From positions 9,430 to 73,429 of the forward strand of contig CAJQSP010000030.1 of assembly GCA_905614375.1 (NCBI GenBank): a stretch of DNA of 64,000 bases, given 5' to 3'. Every line of letters starts with the position of its first letter. The stretch's first letter is position 1. Both the position numbers and the translations under genes were made by a program. The DNA comes from an uncultured Dehalococcoidales bacterium. Its GTDB lineage: Bacteria; Chloroflexota; Dehalococcoidia; UBA1151; UBA1328. Shown here piece after piece: positions 8,603 through 17,303 of the stretch. The notes beneath the pieces were generated by a model, which had not been told where the DNA came from, made no database searches, and was given only the letters and a program-made list of their open reading frames with translations.

Positions 8603-10240
8603 TTACCTGCCGAAGAAGGACTTGCGTGACTCGTAGTTCGACTTCACGTCGATCAACACAGTCTTACCTTCATCATTCAACTGGCGCGCTTTCATGATTG
8701 CAGGCCCTAGTTCCTCTGGCTTCGAAACAGGCAGTCCAACGCCGCCCATGCCTTCAGTGATCTTTGCGTAATCACCTTCCATGAAGGAAACGTCGTGCTG
8801 CTCACGAGCAGTAGGGAACCCGCCTGGGTAAGTAGCCATGCCACCGTTGTTTAGAAGAACTGTGGTGATAGGCAGACCCATTCGAGCTGCAGCAGCTGTG
8901 TCGGTACCCGACATGCCCCATGCACCGTCTCCCATGTAGTTCAGGCAGAACTTGCTAGGGTCGGCGAGCTTCGCACCGATCATTAGCGGGATACCGAAAC
9001 CGAGGTGAGTCGTTTTACCCCAGCCGATGTAGCTGTTAGGAGAAGTGGCTGTGTAGAACGGAACCATGCAGTCACGAGGCCCACCAGCGTCGTGTGTTAC
9101 GACACTGTTATCGTGATCGAGGTTCTTGTTGATCTCGTTGATTACTCGGTATGGGTTCAGAGGAGCTTCATCGGAATTGAGAATTGGTGACCATTCAGCC
9201 ATCCACTTCTCTCTAACAGCGGCGATGTGTGATGCAACTCCCGTGTCACGTCCACCCTCGCCGATCTGAGCCTTTACCTCTTCTATCAGTGCCTGAAGAG
9301 TCAGCTTAGCGTCACCGATCAGACCAATGTCTGACGGAGTTCCCTTGTTCACGTCTTCGTTATTGATCGTGTTGTGGATGATCTTCTTGCCAGCCGGAAC
9401 CTTGCGTGTGTAGCTGTTATTCGAAAGGCTTGTACCGATACCGATGATTACATCGCTCTCAGTGATCCATTCGTACGCCGGACCAGTTGTTGCGCCACTA
9501 CCAGCGCCAAGCGCGAGCGGGAGTCGCTCATCGTATCCCGACTTACCTTCCATAGTGGTGAACACTGGAATGTCGGTAAGTGTTGCGAACTCAGTGAGTT
9601 CAGGAGAAGCCTGAGACATTAGAACACCGCTGCCTGCCCAGATCATAGGGCGATCGGCTGCGAGCAACATCTTGACGGCATCTTGAATATCGGTCTTTGA
9701 CGGAACTGACTTGCTGGCAATCGGCGACTTATAGTCGAGAGCGTCAGCAGGTACTTCCATTGCACAAATATCGAGAGTCATTTCGACAACTACGGGACCA
9801 CCGTTACCGTTACGGAGCGCCTGGAACGCTCGTCGCATCACATCTTTGATCTGTGATGGCGTATCGATGGTTTGAACTGACTTAGTCACACCAGACCAAT
9901 TGTCTCTTGCCGAGAAGTTTGGGCGCACGTGTCGTTGTTCGAGCGGGTATCCGCCTGGCAGTACAAGGATTGGAACATTGTCGCCGAATGCCTGCGACAG
10001 ACCACCCATAGAGTTTTCAGATCCTGCTGCGTGCTGCATAGCAACAACACCGAATTTATTGCCATTGTGCATTCGGCTGTAGCCGTCGGCAGCCATGACG
10101 GCGCCGCGCTCATGCCTGAACATCACAGGTCTGATTCCTGCTTTCGACGCTTCTTCGATCAATGCATTGCTAGGGAAGCAAGTCATTTCTGTTACGCCCT
10201 CTTGTTTGAGGATCTGGGCGATGAACTCTGTTCCGTTCAT
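8603..10240 (-). CDS. Thiamine-pyrophosphate enzyme of the acetolactate synthase-like family
   Basis: This 545-residue protein has the three-domain layout of the acetolactate synthase/benzoylformate decarboxylase superfamily. The N-terminal Pyr domain has RHERGAVMAADGYSR, whose Glu activates the thiamine ring. A central domain (about 190-330) and a C-terminal PP domain follow, the latter with GDGAWGMSGTD and LLNNGG, the GDG-to-NN Mg/diphosphate motif. Likely reactions are decarboxylation or ligation of 2-oxoacids or a 2-hydroxyacyl-CoA lyase step; the specific substrate cannot be read. The ATG has GGAG about 8 bases upstream. It has a paralogue at 25.9 kb. No regulatory ACT-domain partner is nearby, so a catabolic role fits better than branched-chain amino acid synthesis. 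Confidence 0.85.
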   Translation of the reverse strand: MNGTEFIAQILKQEGVTEMTCFPSNALIEEASKAGIRPVMFRHERGAVMAADGYSRMHNGNKFGVVAMQHAAGSENSMGGLSQAFGDNVPILVLPGGYPLEQRHVRPNFSARDNWSGVTKSVQTIDTPSQIKDVMRRAFQALRNGNGGPVVVEMTLDICAMEVPADALDYKSPIASKSVPSKTDIQDAVKMLLAADRPMIWAGSGVLMSQASPELTEFATLTDIPVFTTMEGKSGYDERLPLALGAGSGATTGPAYEWITESDVIIGIGTSLSNNSYTRKVPAGKKIIHNTINNEDVNKGTPSDIGLIGDAKLTLQALIEEVKAQIGEGGRDTGVASHIAAVREKWMAEWSPILNSDEAPLNPYRVINEINKNLDHDNSVVTHDAGGPRDCMVPFYTATSPNSYIGWGKTTHLGFGIPLMIGAKLADPSKFCLNYMGDGAWGMSGTDTAAAARMGLPITTVLLNNGGMATYPGGFPTAREQHDVSFMEGDYAKITEGMGGVGLPVSKPEELGPAIMKARQLNDEGKTVLIDVKSNYESRKSFFGR

Positions 10241-11016
10241 TCAAAATCTCCGTATTTACCCCGGTTAATCCACATTGGGATCCGGCTTGACCACGAATCT
10301 TTGTTGTCCGAGGTGTGGCGATTCTAGTCCTGTCGGCGGACTACTACAAAACTCTGTGTAGGAATTTTTGATGAACATGGGATGCTGAATGTGGGCATAT
10401 TTCGGCGTGAAACTACTGAGTTGTACTGGATTGAGACCAATGGCTCGAAATCGGTGAGGTTTCTTACTCAGTCAATCATAAGGAATTTGCGCGCCGGGTA
10501 CAATTGGATAACGAACCTGAGGAGGGGAGACGATACCTAATGTTGGGAGCACGGTTTGGGCGAACATCAATAGTAGTAACAGACCGATAACTCCTAACAG
10601 TTCGAAAAGATGACAAATGCTTCATCAAAAACCTTTATCTGTAGATCGAGATCAAATCCGATCTTTTCAAGCTATTCAAGCGGTGAAAACGGATTTAATC
10701 GGTCTGCTCAGCGAAAGGCAACGTAGATGGTGCAGAACTCAAAACGTGTTGAGCGAGGACTGAAAGCTACTTAAGCATTGGCTAAGAGTCACCACACAGT
10801 TGGCCGGAACCTAACCAATACTTACTAGGACATACAGTGAAATAACCGTTTGGTTTTGAGCGAGATGAGATCAGTTGATTCAACAGGCTTTTTTTCTTAG
10901 CCAAATCCAAATAATGATGCGTTCTTGGTTCTTCAGAGAGACCTTACGCAGGTAGTATGCTTTCCGAAACAAAACCATTTGTTCCTTATATTTTAAACCT
11001 TCAAGGGAGCCTGACT
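10241..11016. other. Long intergenic region between divergent TPP-enzyme and RraA genes
   Basis: About 775 bases hold no intact gene that I can support. On the minus strand a 48-codon frame (10472-10618) encodes a hydrophobic segment, LGVIGLLLLLMFAQTVLP, then a proline-rich end and a stop. It lacks an ordinary start codon, so it is probably the tail of a lost membrane protein. The rest is AT-rich and should carry the two divergent promoters, but I could not assign convincing hexamers. Confidence 0.4.
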
Positions 11017-11733
11017 ATGGGTGCCACGACTGGCCCACTGTCTGAAGAGCTGCTTGCTCAGCTTAGGAAGATCGACACTCCAACTATTGCCAACGCACTT
11101 GAGTTGATGGACATCCGGCCGCGTACTGAAGGATTTCTACGACCAGAAATCAAGTCGCAATCGCCCGTAACCGAAACATTTGTCGGCTACGCAGTTACCG
11201 GAGTCATCTCCGCACGACAAAAATCTCCGAATGCCCTTGAGCGTAGTGATTACTATCAGGCAATTTTGGATATCCCTTCACCGAGGATGATCGTCTTCCA
11301 CGATTTGGATTATCCAGACACGATTGGATCTTACTGGGGCGAAATTCAGGGCAACATAGCTCTTGGATTGGACTGTGTAGGGGTCATCACCGATGGTGGA
11401 GTACGTGATATCAAAGAAGCCGAAGAAATGGGATTTCCGTTTTGGGCGAAAGAAGTACTTGTTTCGCACGGTTACGTTCATGGTGTGGCATACAACGTGC
11501 CAGTTGACGTCGGTGGGGTTTACATTCAGCCGAGCGATCTGATTGCTGCCGATTTGCACGGTGCTATCCACATCCCACTCGATGCGGCTTTACGACTTCC
11601 GGACGCCGCGGCTGCTCTCGCAGATCAGGAAGACGCTGTTATTAGCGTTGCGCGATCGGGAAATGTGACTGTCGACTCATTGACTGAAGCCTGGGCCGAA
11701 TCTGCTCGTCGCGGTGCGAAGAACAGCTACTAG
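11017..11733 (+). CDS. RraA family protein (aldolase/decarboxylase-like)
   Basis: I place the start at ATG 11017, which has AAGGGAG about 8 bases upstream and gives a normal N-terminus, rather than the ATG at 10957 whose extra 20 residues are unlike the family. The 238-residue product contains DTPTIANALE near the start and GVITDGGVRDIKEA with a GYVHGVAYNVPVDVGG segment. These are the RraA/4-hydroxy-4-methyl-2-oxoglutarate aldolase hallmarks, where the GGxRD Arg and Asp bind substrate and metal. In catabolic regions such genes usually encode aldolases or decarboxylases for hydroxy-dicarboxylates rather than RNase E regulators. A diverged paralogue is at 62.5 kb. Confidence 0.85.
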   Translation: MGATTGPLSEELLAQLRKIDTPTIANALELMDIRPRTEGFLRPEIKSQSPVTETFVGYAVTGVISARQKSPNALERSDYYQAILDIPSPRMIVFHDLDYPDTIGSYWGEIQGNIALGLDCVGVITDGGVRDIKEAEEMGFPFWAKEVLVSHGYVHGVAYNVPVDVGGVYIQPSDLIAADLHGAIHIPLDAALRLPDAAAALADQEDAVISVARSGNVTVDSLTEAWAESARRGAKNSY

Positions 11734-11914
11734 TTCTCACCTGTCTGCCGAAGATTTTGGAAAGAACGACCGAGCATCTTGCTCCGTTGTTCTATTTAAG
11801 TTGCAAATCAAGTAGCGTTTTTTACTAAATATCGTTAACAATCACACGATTTGATTTGAGACACTTAATACAAGGTTCACACTCGTATTTTCTGTATTGG
11901 AACATTCTTACTCA

Positions 11915-13480
11915 ATGATCGTTGTCGAAAACCTAACTAAGTCCTTTGGCGGCCGAGATCTACTCTCGACAGTCTCATTCAGTGTGTCTTCACACGAAAA
12001 AGTTGGCGTTGTTGGCGCCAACGGGTCAGGGAAGACGACCCTTTTGAAGATGATCGCCGGAGACGAACCGGCTAGCGGCGGACAGATCAATATTTCCGAA
12101 GGTGAGATGGCATACCTTCATCAAGAGTCGGATGTTGAACTCGATCGGTCTCTCGGCGAAGAGATGTGGACTGCACTTCCGATCGTGAACGCTTTACGTA
12201 AACGGATGGATGAGATCGACGCGTTACTCGTTATGGAAGACGGCGATAGTCAGGCTTTAGTCATCGAGCTTGGCGATGCCCAAGATCAGTTCCGTTTACT
12301 CGGTGGAAACGGTGTTGATTCCACTATCGCTCGAGTGACTAGCGGTTTGGGCTTTAGTTCCGGCGACATCGAAAAGTCCTGTGGCGATTTTTCCGGTGGT
12401 TGGCGTATGCGTATTTCACTGGCCAAAATATTGATCAGACGTGAAGCTCACCTCCTTCTCGACGAACCAACGAACCACCTTGATTCTGTGTCGAAAGACT
12501 GGCTGGCTGACGAACTTGCGGGATATCCCGGTGCCATTCTGGTGGTTACCCATGATCAAGATTTTCTTCAGAAGGTTGCAACTCGTATTCTCGATGTTGA
12601 ACATGGAAGTGTTCAGTCGTATCCGGGAACGTTTTCCGAGTATCAACGCGGAAAAGAAACTCGCATGGCGCAGTTAGATGCTCAGGCAAGTCGACAGGAA
12701 CGAGAAGTCGCTAGACAAGAGCAGTTCATCGACCGATTCCGCTCGAAAGCCACGAAGGCAAAACAGGTTCAAAGCAGGATCAAAGCGTTGGACAAGATGG
12801 ATCGAGTTGACCGTATGGTCACTTCGAAGGCGACCAAATTTCAGATCAAATCATCTGGCAGAGTCGAACGTATCGTGATGAGGGCGGATGGCATTTCACA
12901 TGACTGGGATGATTCTCCGGCACTGCTCGATGTGTCGTTTGAAGTTGAACGCGGCCAGAAGATAGCTTTGATAGGTCACAACGGCGGTGGCAAGAGCACG
13001 TTATTGCGCATCCTCGCAGGAGAAGTTATTCCTTCAGAGGGCGATATCAACTGGGCTGAACGAGCCAACCGTGGTTACTACGCTCAGCATCAAGACGAGT
13101 CGTTGAACCCAAATGTGACAGTACTCGATGCTGTTCGAGAGTCTGCGCAAGATCAACCAGACGGTGCGCTGCGTGGCATCCTAGGTCGTTTCCTATTTTC
13201 CTCAGACGACGTTTACAAGATGGTTCGAATGCTGTCTGGTGGCGAAAAGAGTCGAGTCGCTCTAGCGAAATTTCTCGTGCAGCCGAACAATGTACTGCTG
13301 CTCGACGAACCCACGAACCATTTAGACGCAGCTACCCGTGAAGAACTTTTGAGCGCGCTGGGTGATTACGACGGAACGATAATCTGTGCAAGTCATGACC
13401 CAGCAATCGTCGAAGAGATCGCGACGCACGTGTACACCGTCGAACATGGCGAACTTTCACTTAGCAACATTCACGCCTAA
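11915..13480 (+). CDS. ABC-F family ATPase (ribosome-associated type)
   Basis: Two ABC ATPase domains lie in one chain without membrane segments. Domain 1 has Walker A GANGSGKTT, signature DFSGGWRMR and LLDEPTNHLD. A charged linker (about residues 230-300, with the RFRSKATKAKQVQSR stretch) follows. Domain 2 has GHNGGGKST, LSGGEKSR and LLLDEPTNHLD. This is the ABC-F arrangement; such proteins bind the ribosomal E site and relieve stalled translation or protect against antibiotics. ATG 11915 (521 residues) starts exactly at the usual MIVVENLTKSFGG. An in-frame TTG at 11897 would add six residues. The subtype (EttA, Uup, YbiT or resistance) is not settled. Confidence 0.9.
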   Translation: MIVVENLTKSFGGRDLLSTVSFSVSSHEKVGVVGANGSGKTTLLKMIAGDEPASGGQINISEGEMAYLHQESDVELDRSLGEEMWTALPIVNALRKRMDEIDALLVMEDGDSQALVIELGDAQDQFRLLGGNGVDSTIARVTSGLGFSSGDIEKSCGDFSGGWRMRISLAKILIRREAHLLLDEPTNHLDSVSKDWLADELAGYPGAILVVTHDQDFLQKVATRILDVEHGSVQSYPGTFSEYQRGKETRMAQLDAQASRQEREVARQEQFIDRFRSKATKAKQVQSRIKALDKMDRVDRMVTSKATKFQIKSSGRVERIVMRADGISHDWDDSPALLDVSFEVERGQKIALIGHNGGGKSTLLRILAGEVIPSEGDINWAERANRGYYAQHQDESLNPNVTVLDAVRESAQDQPDGALRGILGRFLFSSDDVYKMVRMLSGGEKSRVALAKFLVQPNNVLLLDEPTNHLDAATREELLSALGDYDGTIICASHDPAIVEEIATHVYTVEHGELSLSNIHA

Positions 13481-13513
13481 ACGATCGTCTCTAATCTAGC
13501 TTGGTTTTTTTCG

Positions 13514-13831
13514 CTATTTGTTCTGAACTGATTCGACCGGGTTTACAGTCACTCGGTGAAGCGGTACGTCGCCTGTGTTGATGAACTGGTGACGAACGCC
13601 GCCCGGAACTAACACGGCATCGCCCGTCTTCACTGGATATTCCTTACCCCCGCACACCAAGATTCCAGCACCTTCAGTGATAAATGCTTGGTGTTCCCAC
13701 TCGTGCACGTGATTTGGACTCGATTCCCCAGGGCCATGCTTTACGTACAGCATCACATAAGATGACACACCGTCGGCGGGGCCAAGTAGTGGGTTTGATG
13801 CGCCCTGTTCGTTGCGTATTACTGGTTCCAT
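13514..13831 (-). CDS. Small cupin-domain protein
   Basis: From the ATG at 13831 this is 105 residues and consists of one cupin barrel. The first metal motif is HVHEWEHQAFITEG and the second is PGGVRHQF, supplying His and Glu ligands. The frame extends upstream to 13939, but those residues overlap the end of the neighbouring region and do not look like a cupin, so I prefer 13831. Single-domain cupins of this size include sugar-binding proteins, isomerases and dioxygenases; none can be singled out. It lies 52 bases after the GMC oxidoreductase partner on the same strand and may be co-transcribed. Confidence 0.8.
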   Translation of the reverse strand: MEPVIRNEQGASNPLLGPADGVSSYVMLYVKHGPGESSPNHVHEWEHQAFITEGAGILVCGGKEYPVKTGDAVLVPGGVRHQFINTGDVPLHRVTVNPVESVQNK

Positions 13832-13883
13832 TTTGTGTTTCTTTCTTTGGTCTGTATGTAGATCGGTGTCGATTAGGTGAAAA

Positions 13884-14330
13884 CTAAACTTGTCGCCAGA
13901 ACGGTTTTCTTTTGCGTTGCGTATCGAGTATCGAATCATCCCACGGCTCCATCGTGTTTCCTTCTGGTTGAGGAGTACGACCGCTCCATCCGATTCGTTT
14001 GTGAACCCGAGCGTCCTTGTAGTAGACGATGTAGCAGATGGTGAGTAACGATTTAAATAATGCCGGTTCGGCTGATTCGAAGTTCTTTATCACCGTATCT
14101 TGAGCTACACCGTCGAGCGAAATGAACTCTGAATTGGCTGATTCGAACATCTGCATCGCATTAGTGAAAATGCCGTGAAACCTAGCTTGCTGCCCCGCTA
14201 ATCGCACTATTTCAGTTGTCAAGCCCATTTTTCCAGCCGAGGGTACACCCCCCACTGACGGGATGAGACGGTCAAGAATGGCAGCCAATAGATCTTCGTT
14301 GATGTTCGTGATTGAAGTGTTGTTGGTCAT
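13884..14330 (-). CDS. Gluconate 2-dehydrogenase subunit 3 family protein
   Basis: This 148-residue protein starts with a segment typical of the family (DLLAAILDRLIPSVGGVPSAG) and ends with RIGWSGRTPQPEGNTMEPWD, where the small subunit contacts the flavin subunit. It starts four bases after the GMC oxidoreductase stop, so the two are expressed as a unit. In gluconate and related sugar dehydrogenases this subunit is needed for assembly or export of the large subunit. Here it has no twin-arginine or other signal peptide, unlike many homologues. Confidence 0.85.
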   Translation of the reverse strand: MTNNTSITNINEDLLAAILDRLIPSVGGVPSAGKMGLTTEIVRLAGQQARFHGIFTNAMQMFESANSEFISLDGVAQDTVIKNFESAEPALFKSLLTICYIVYYKDARVHKRIGWSGRTPQPEGNTMEPWDDSILDTQRKRKPFWRQV

Positions 14331-14334
14331 GAAG

Positions 14335-15960
14335 TTATCCCTTCAAATCCTGTCGATGCTGAACAATGTAATCAGCAGTTCTGAGCGCCAGTGCTTGAAT
14401 CGTTGGTGTCGGATTCACGGCTGCACTCGTTACGAACACGCTGCCGTCAATGACGAACAAATTATCGACGTCATGGGATTGCCCCCATTTGTCAACCACC
14501 GACTTATCTGGATCATTGCCCATGCGAGCAGTTCCCATGAGATGCCAGCCTGACTGTCGCATCATCGGGTCGACGAAGATATCTTCTGCACCGGCGGCTT
14601 CGAGGGCTTTTTTGGCGTTTTCGATAGCGTGGTCAAGTTGATCGCGAGAATTTTTGCTCAATGTGTAGTTGAGTCGCGGGGCCGGGATTCCGTCTGAGTC
14701 GGTCAATTCAGGGTCTAGATCGATTGTGTTGTGCTGTTCGGGTAGATCTTCACCAATCACCGCCATTGCCATAACGCTTCCGAGTCGCTTCTCAAGTTCT
14801 TCGTGATGACCTTCGCCCCAAGGGACAGGATCTCGGAAGCCACCGTTGGCGATCCAAGCCGGGCCTAGACTTCTTTGGAATTGATAGGTATAACCTCGCA
14901 CGAAACCACGACTCTTGTCGGTTTCGTAAAACTCCTGGCTCAGACCAATGTTGCCAAGAGGACCCTGCCACGTATCCATCTTTTCAGGGAAGGTTCCCGA
15001 GATCATGGCGAACGGGTGGAACATTAGATTCTTCCCTAATAGACCGCTCGAATTCGATAGACCGCTGGGGTGAGACTCAGAACCCGAATTTAATAGCAGG
15101 CGGGGAGTGCCAATACCGTTGGCTGCCATGATGACAGCCCGTGCACTTAGATGCTGTTCGTTTCCCTTGGAATCGATGTAGTCAGCACCAGTAGCTCGTC
15201 CTGACTCATTTGTGGTGATTCGTCTGACCCTTGCACCCGTTTCTATAGTTGCTCCACTTCGAAGAGCACGTGGCCAGTAGGTGATATCTGTGCTGGATTT
15301 GGCTCGCTGGTAGCAACCCATGTGGTTGTGTCCACAGAAATTACAGGCGTCCCGGCCTTCGCCGTATCGTTGGGAATTGATGTAGCTATCGGACGGCCAC
15401 CAATGCCAACCCAGCTTCTCGAATCCGCTGATTAGCTTCCTTCCATCATTGCCGATCGGTAGGGGTGGCATCTGTCGTGGACTTCGTGGTGGATTCGCAG
15501 GATCGCCATTAATGCCTGAGCAACCCATCACCTCATCGTTCAGATCATAGAATTCTTCGAGCTCGTCGTAAGAAATAGGCCAATCGTCGGCTACTCCATC
15601 GAGTGTTTTCACCCTGAAATCGGAAGGGTGGAACCGCGGGGTATGGGCGGTCCAAAGAATCGTGCTCCCGCCAACGCCGTTGAACATTACAGGGGTAACC
15701 GGTGAGTTTGAATCGTTCACCGGATAATCTTCGTCGCGTTGCCGAACGTTAGGGTCAGGCGCCCAGTTCGTCAGCATCTCAAATTCATAATCCTTAGAGG
15801 CTGAAGCGTATTTGGAAGGATCCTGCCAGTAGCCCTGTTCGAGGCATTTGACGTTAAAGCCCGCTTCGGCTAACCAAGCCGTCGCAGCTCCGCCCGATGC
15901 ACCGGCGCCGATAACCAATATGTCTACGGTTTCTTGGCTAGAGTCTTTACTTGTGATCAT
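14335..15960 (-). CDS. GMC-family FAD oxidoreductase, gluconate/sugar dehydrogenase large subunit type
   Basis: The 541-residue flavoprotein has the N-terminal FAD motif VIGAGASGGAATAWLAEAG, the GGSTILWTAHTPRF GMC signature, a Cys cluster CNFCGHNHMGC and the C-terminal active site WHLMGTARMG and NPTPTIQ, which supplies the His and Asn. The Cys cluster and the adjacent subunit 3 point to the gluconate/2-ketogluconate/fructose dehydrogenase branch rather than choline dehydrogenase. These enzymes oxidise sugars or sugar acids and pass electrons to quinone via a cytochrome c subunit; no cytochrome gene is next to it and no signal peptide is seen. The ATG is at 15960. Confidence 0.87.
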   Translation of the reverse strand: MITSKDSSQETVDILVIGAGASGGAATAWLAEAGFNVKCLEQGYWQDPSKYASASKDYEFEMLTNWAPDPNVRQRDEDYPVNDSNSPVTPVMFNGVGGSTILWTAHTPRFHPSDFRVKTLDGVADDWPISYDELEEFYDLNDEVMGCSGINGDPANPPRSPRQMPPLPIGNDGRKLISGFEKLGWHWWPSDSYINSQRYGEGRDACNFCGHNHMGCYQRAKSSTDITYWPRALRSGATIETGARVRRITTNESGRATGADYIDSKGNEQHLSARAVIMAANGIGTPRLLLNSGSESHPSGLSNSSGLLGKNLMFHPFAMISGTFPEKMDTWQGPLGNIGLSQEFYETDKSRGFVRGYTYQFQRSLGPAWIANGGFRDPVPWGEGHHEELEKRLGSVMAMAVIGEDLPEQHNTIDLDPELTDSDGIPAPRLNYTLSKNSRDQLDHAIENAKKALEAAGAEDIFVDPMMRQSGWHLMGTARMGNDPDKSVVDKWGQSHDVDNLFVIDGSVFVTSAAVNPTPTIQALALRTADYIVQHRQDLKG

Positions 15961-16123
15961 GTGAACTTTCTTGCTTTGACTGTCATAGGTCGAATATCAA
16001 AATTCGCCTACGGGTGGCAGTGTACGCGTGTTTCGAATGATGTAAAAAGCCCTAACTAGCCACTAAACCACCAACGATAGATGTATGATTTGCCGGCCTC
16101 AGATGAACTAACAGGAGAATCAG

Positions 16124-17257
16124 TTGAGTAGCAATATCAAAGTTACCGACGTCAAGATCGTTAACCTTCGCACCGTAAAACACATTGGGAAAATCGAACC
16201 AGCGTGGAGTCCCGGAAGTGACATGTCGTTCGACATCGGTGGAGGATCCTTCACGGAGGTTCATACCGACGCTGGCATTACTGGAATCGGACCGGGAATG
16301 CACCCGATGTTTATCGATGCGGTTAATGAGTACCTCGTAGGTAGAAGTGCTTTCGCAGTAGAAGATCATGCAGCCGCTCTCAATTACTACGTCCCAAATC
16401 TCCAGTATCAGGGAACTGCTGGTGTCGACATGGCACTGTGGGACATTATCGGTAAGGCTGCGAATCTTCCGCTGTACAAACTCTGGGGTGGCGAAAAAGA
16501 AAAGATTATCCCGTACGCCAGCATGGTCGCTCTTTCGAATCCTGAGGAACGAGCTGACCAAGCATCCTCACTGGAGGAACAGGGCTGGCAGGCGATGAAA
16601 ATTCGTATTCATAACGAATCGATTGCCGACGACATAAAGATTGTTGAAGCAGTTCGAGATGCCGTAGGCAAAGATTTCACGATTATGGTCGACGCAAACC
16701 AGGCACAGAGCAGCGGAACTTGGCAGCCGGGAGTGATGTGGAACTTCAAACGAGCGTACGAGACAGCAGTTGAACTACAGGACCTCAACGTGTACTGGCT
16801 TGAAGAACCGTTGAAGCGATATGACTTCGAAGGACTCGCCGAGCTAAACGCCAAAGTTGAAATGCGAATCGCCGGTGGTGAGAACAACCCAGGATTGCAC
16901 GAGTTTGTCCAAATGTGCGAAATGGACACCTACAAGCTGCTCCAGCCTGAAAGTATGGTCATGAACGGTATGACCAATCTGCGAAAGATTGGAAATCTTG
17001 CCGAACTACATGGCAAGGAAATCGTTCCGCATCACGGCGGTGGAAATATCGGCGTAATTGCTCACCAGCACCTCGTGGCATCGTGGCGACACGCTCCGTT
17101 TATGGAGTTGTTACACGACCCGCCGATTGGTCATTACAAGAACAAATTCTCGATCATGGCCAACGCACCAGAGGTCGATTCTGAAGGTTTTATGCCTCTA
17201 CCTACTGCACCGGGTATCGGAATAGAAATCGACCCAGATCTAATTATCAACGACTAG
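16124..17257 (+). CDS. Enolase-superfamily (mandelate racemase/muconate lactonizing) enzyme, paralogue 1
   Basis: TTG 16124 follows CAGGAG by a normal spacing and gives 377 residues. An N-terminal capping domain (1-125) precedes the barrel. Visible active-site parts are MKIRIH (K-x-R), the metal ligands Asp in MVDANQ, Glu in WLEEPL and Glu in GGEN, and His in PHHGGG. The K-x-R plus His combination suits acid-sugar dehydratases or racemases acting on alpha-protons of carboxylates. Substrate is not assignable. The lactonase gene starts 46 bases downstream on the same strand, consistent with a sugar oxidation and sugar-acid dehydration route. Confidence 0.87.
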   Translation: MSSNIKVTDVKIVNLRTVKHIGKIEPAWSPGSDMSFDIGGGSFTEVHTDAGITGIGPGMHPMFIDAVNEYLVGRSAFAVEDHAAALNYYVPNLQYQGTAGVDMALWDIIGKAANLPLYKLWGGEKEKIIPYASMVALSNPEERADQASSLEEQGWQAMKIRIHNESIADDIKIVEAVRDAVGKDFTIMVDANQAQSSGTWQPGVMWNFKRAYETAVELQDLNVYWLEEPLKRYDFEGLAELNAKVEMRIAGGENNPGLHEFVQMCEMDTYKLLQPESMVMNGMTNLRKIGNLAELHGKEIVPHHGGGNIGVIAHQHLVASWRHAPFMELLHDPPIGHYKNKFSIMANAPEVDSEGFMPLPTAPGIGIEIDPDLIIND

Positions 17258-17303
17258 TGTTCGAACTCAAAAATCTAAAACGAAACTTTAGGAGCGCCAT
17301 TCA

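Noticed and set aside
2313..10391. A 16-base sequence shared between 2313-2328 and, inverted, 10374-10391
   Set aside because: About one such match is expected by chance in 64 kb on both strands.
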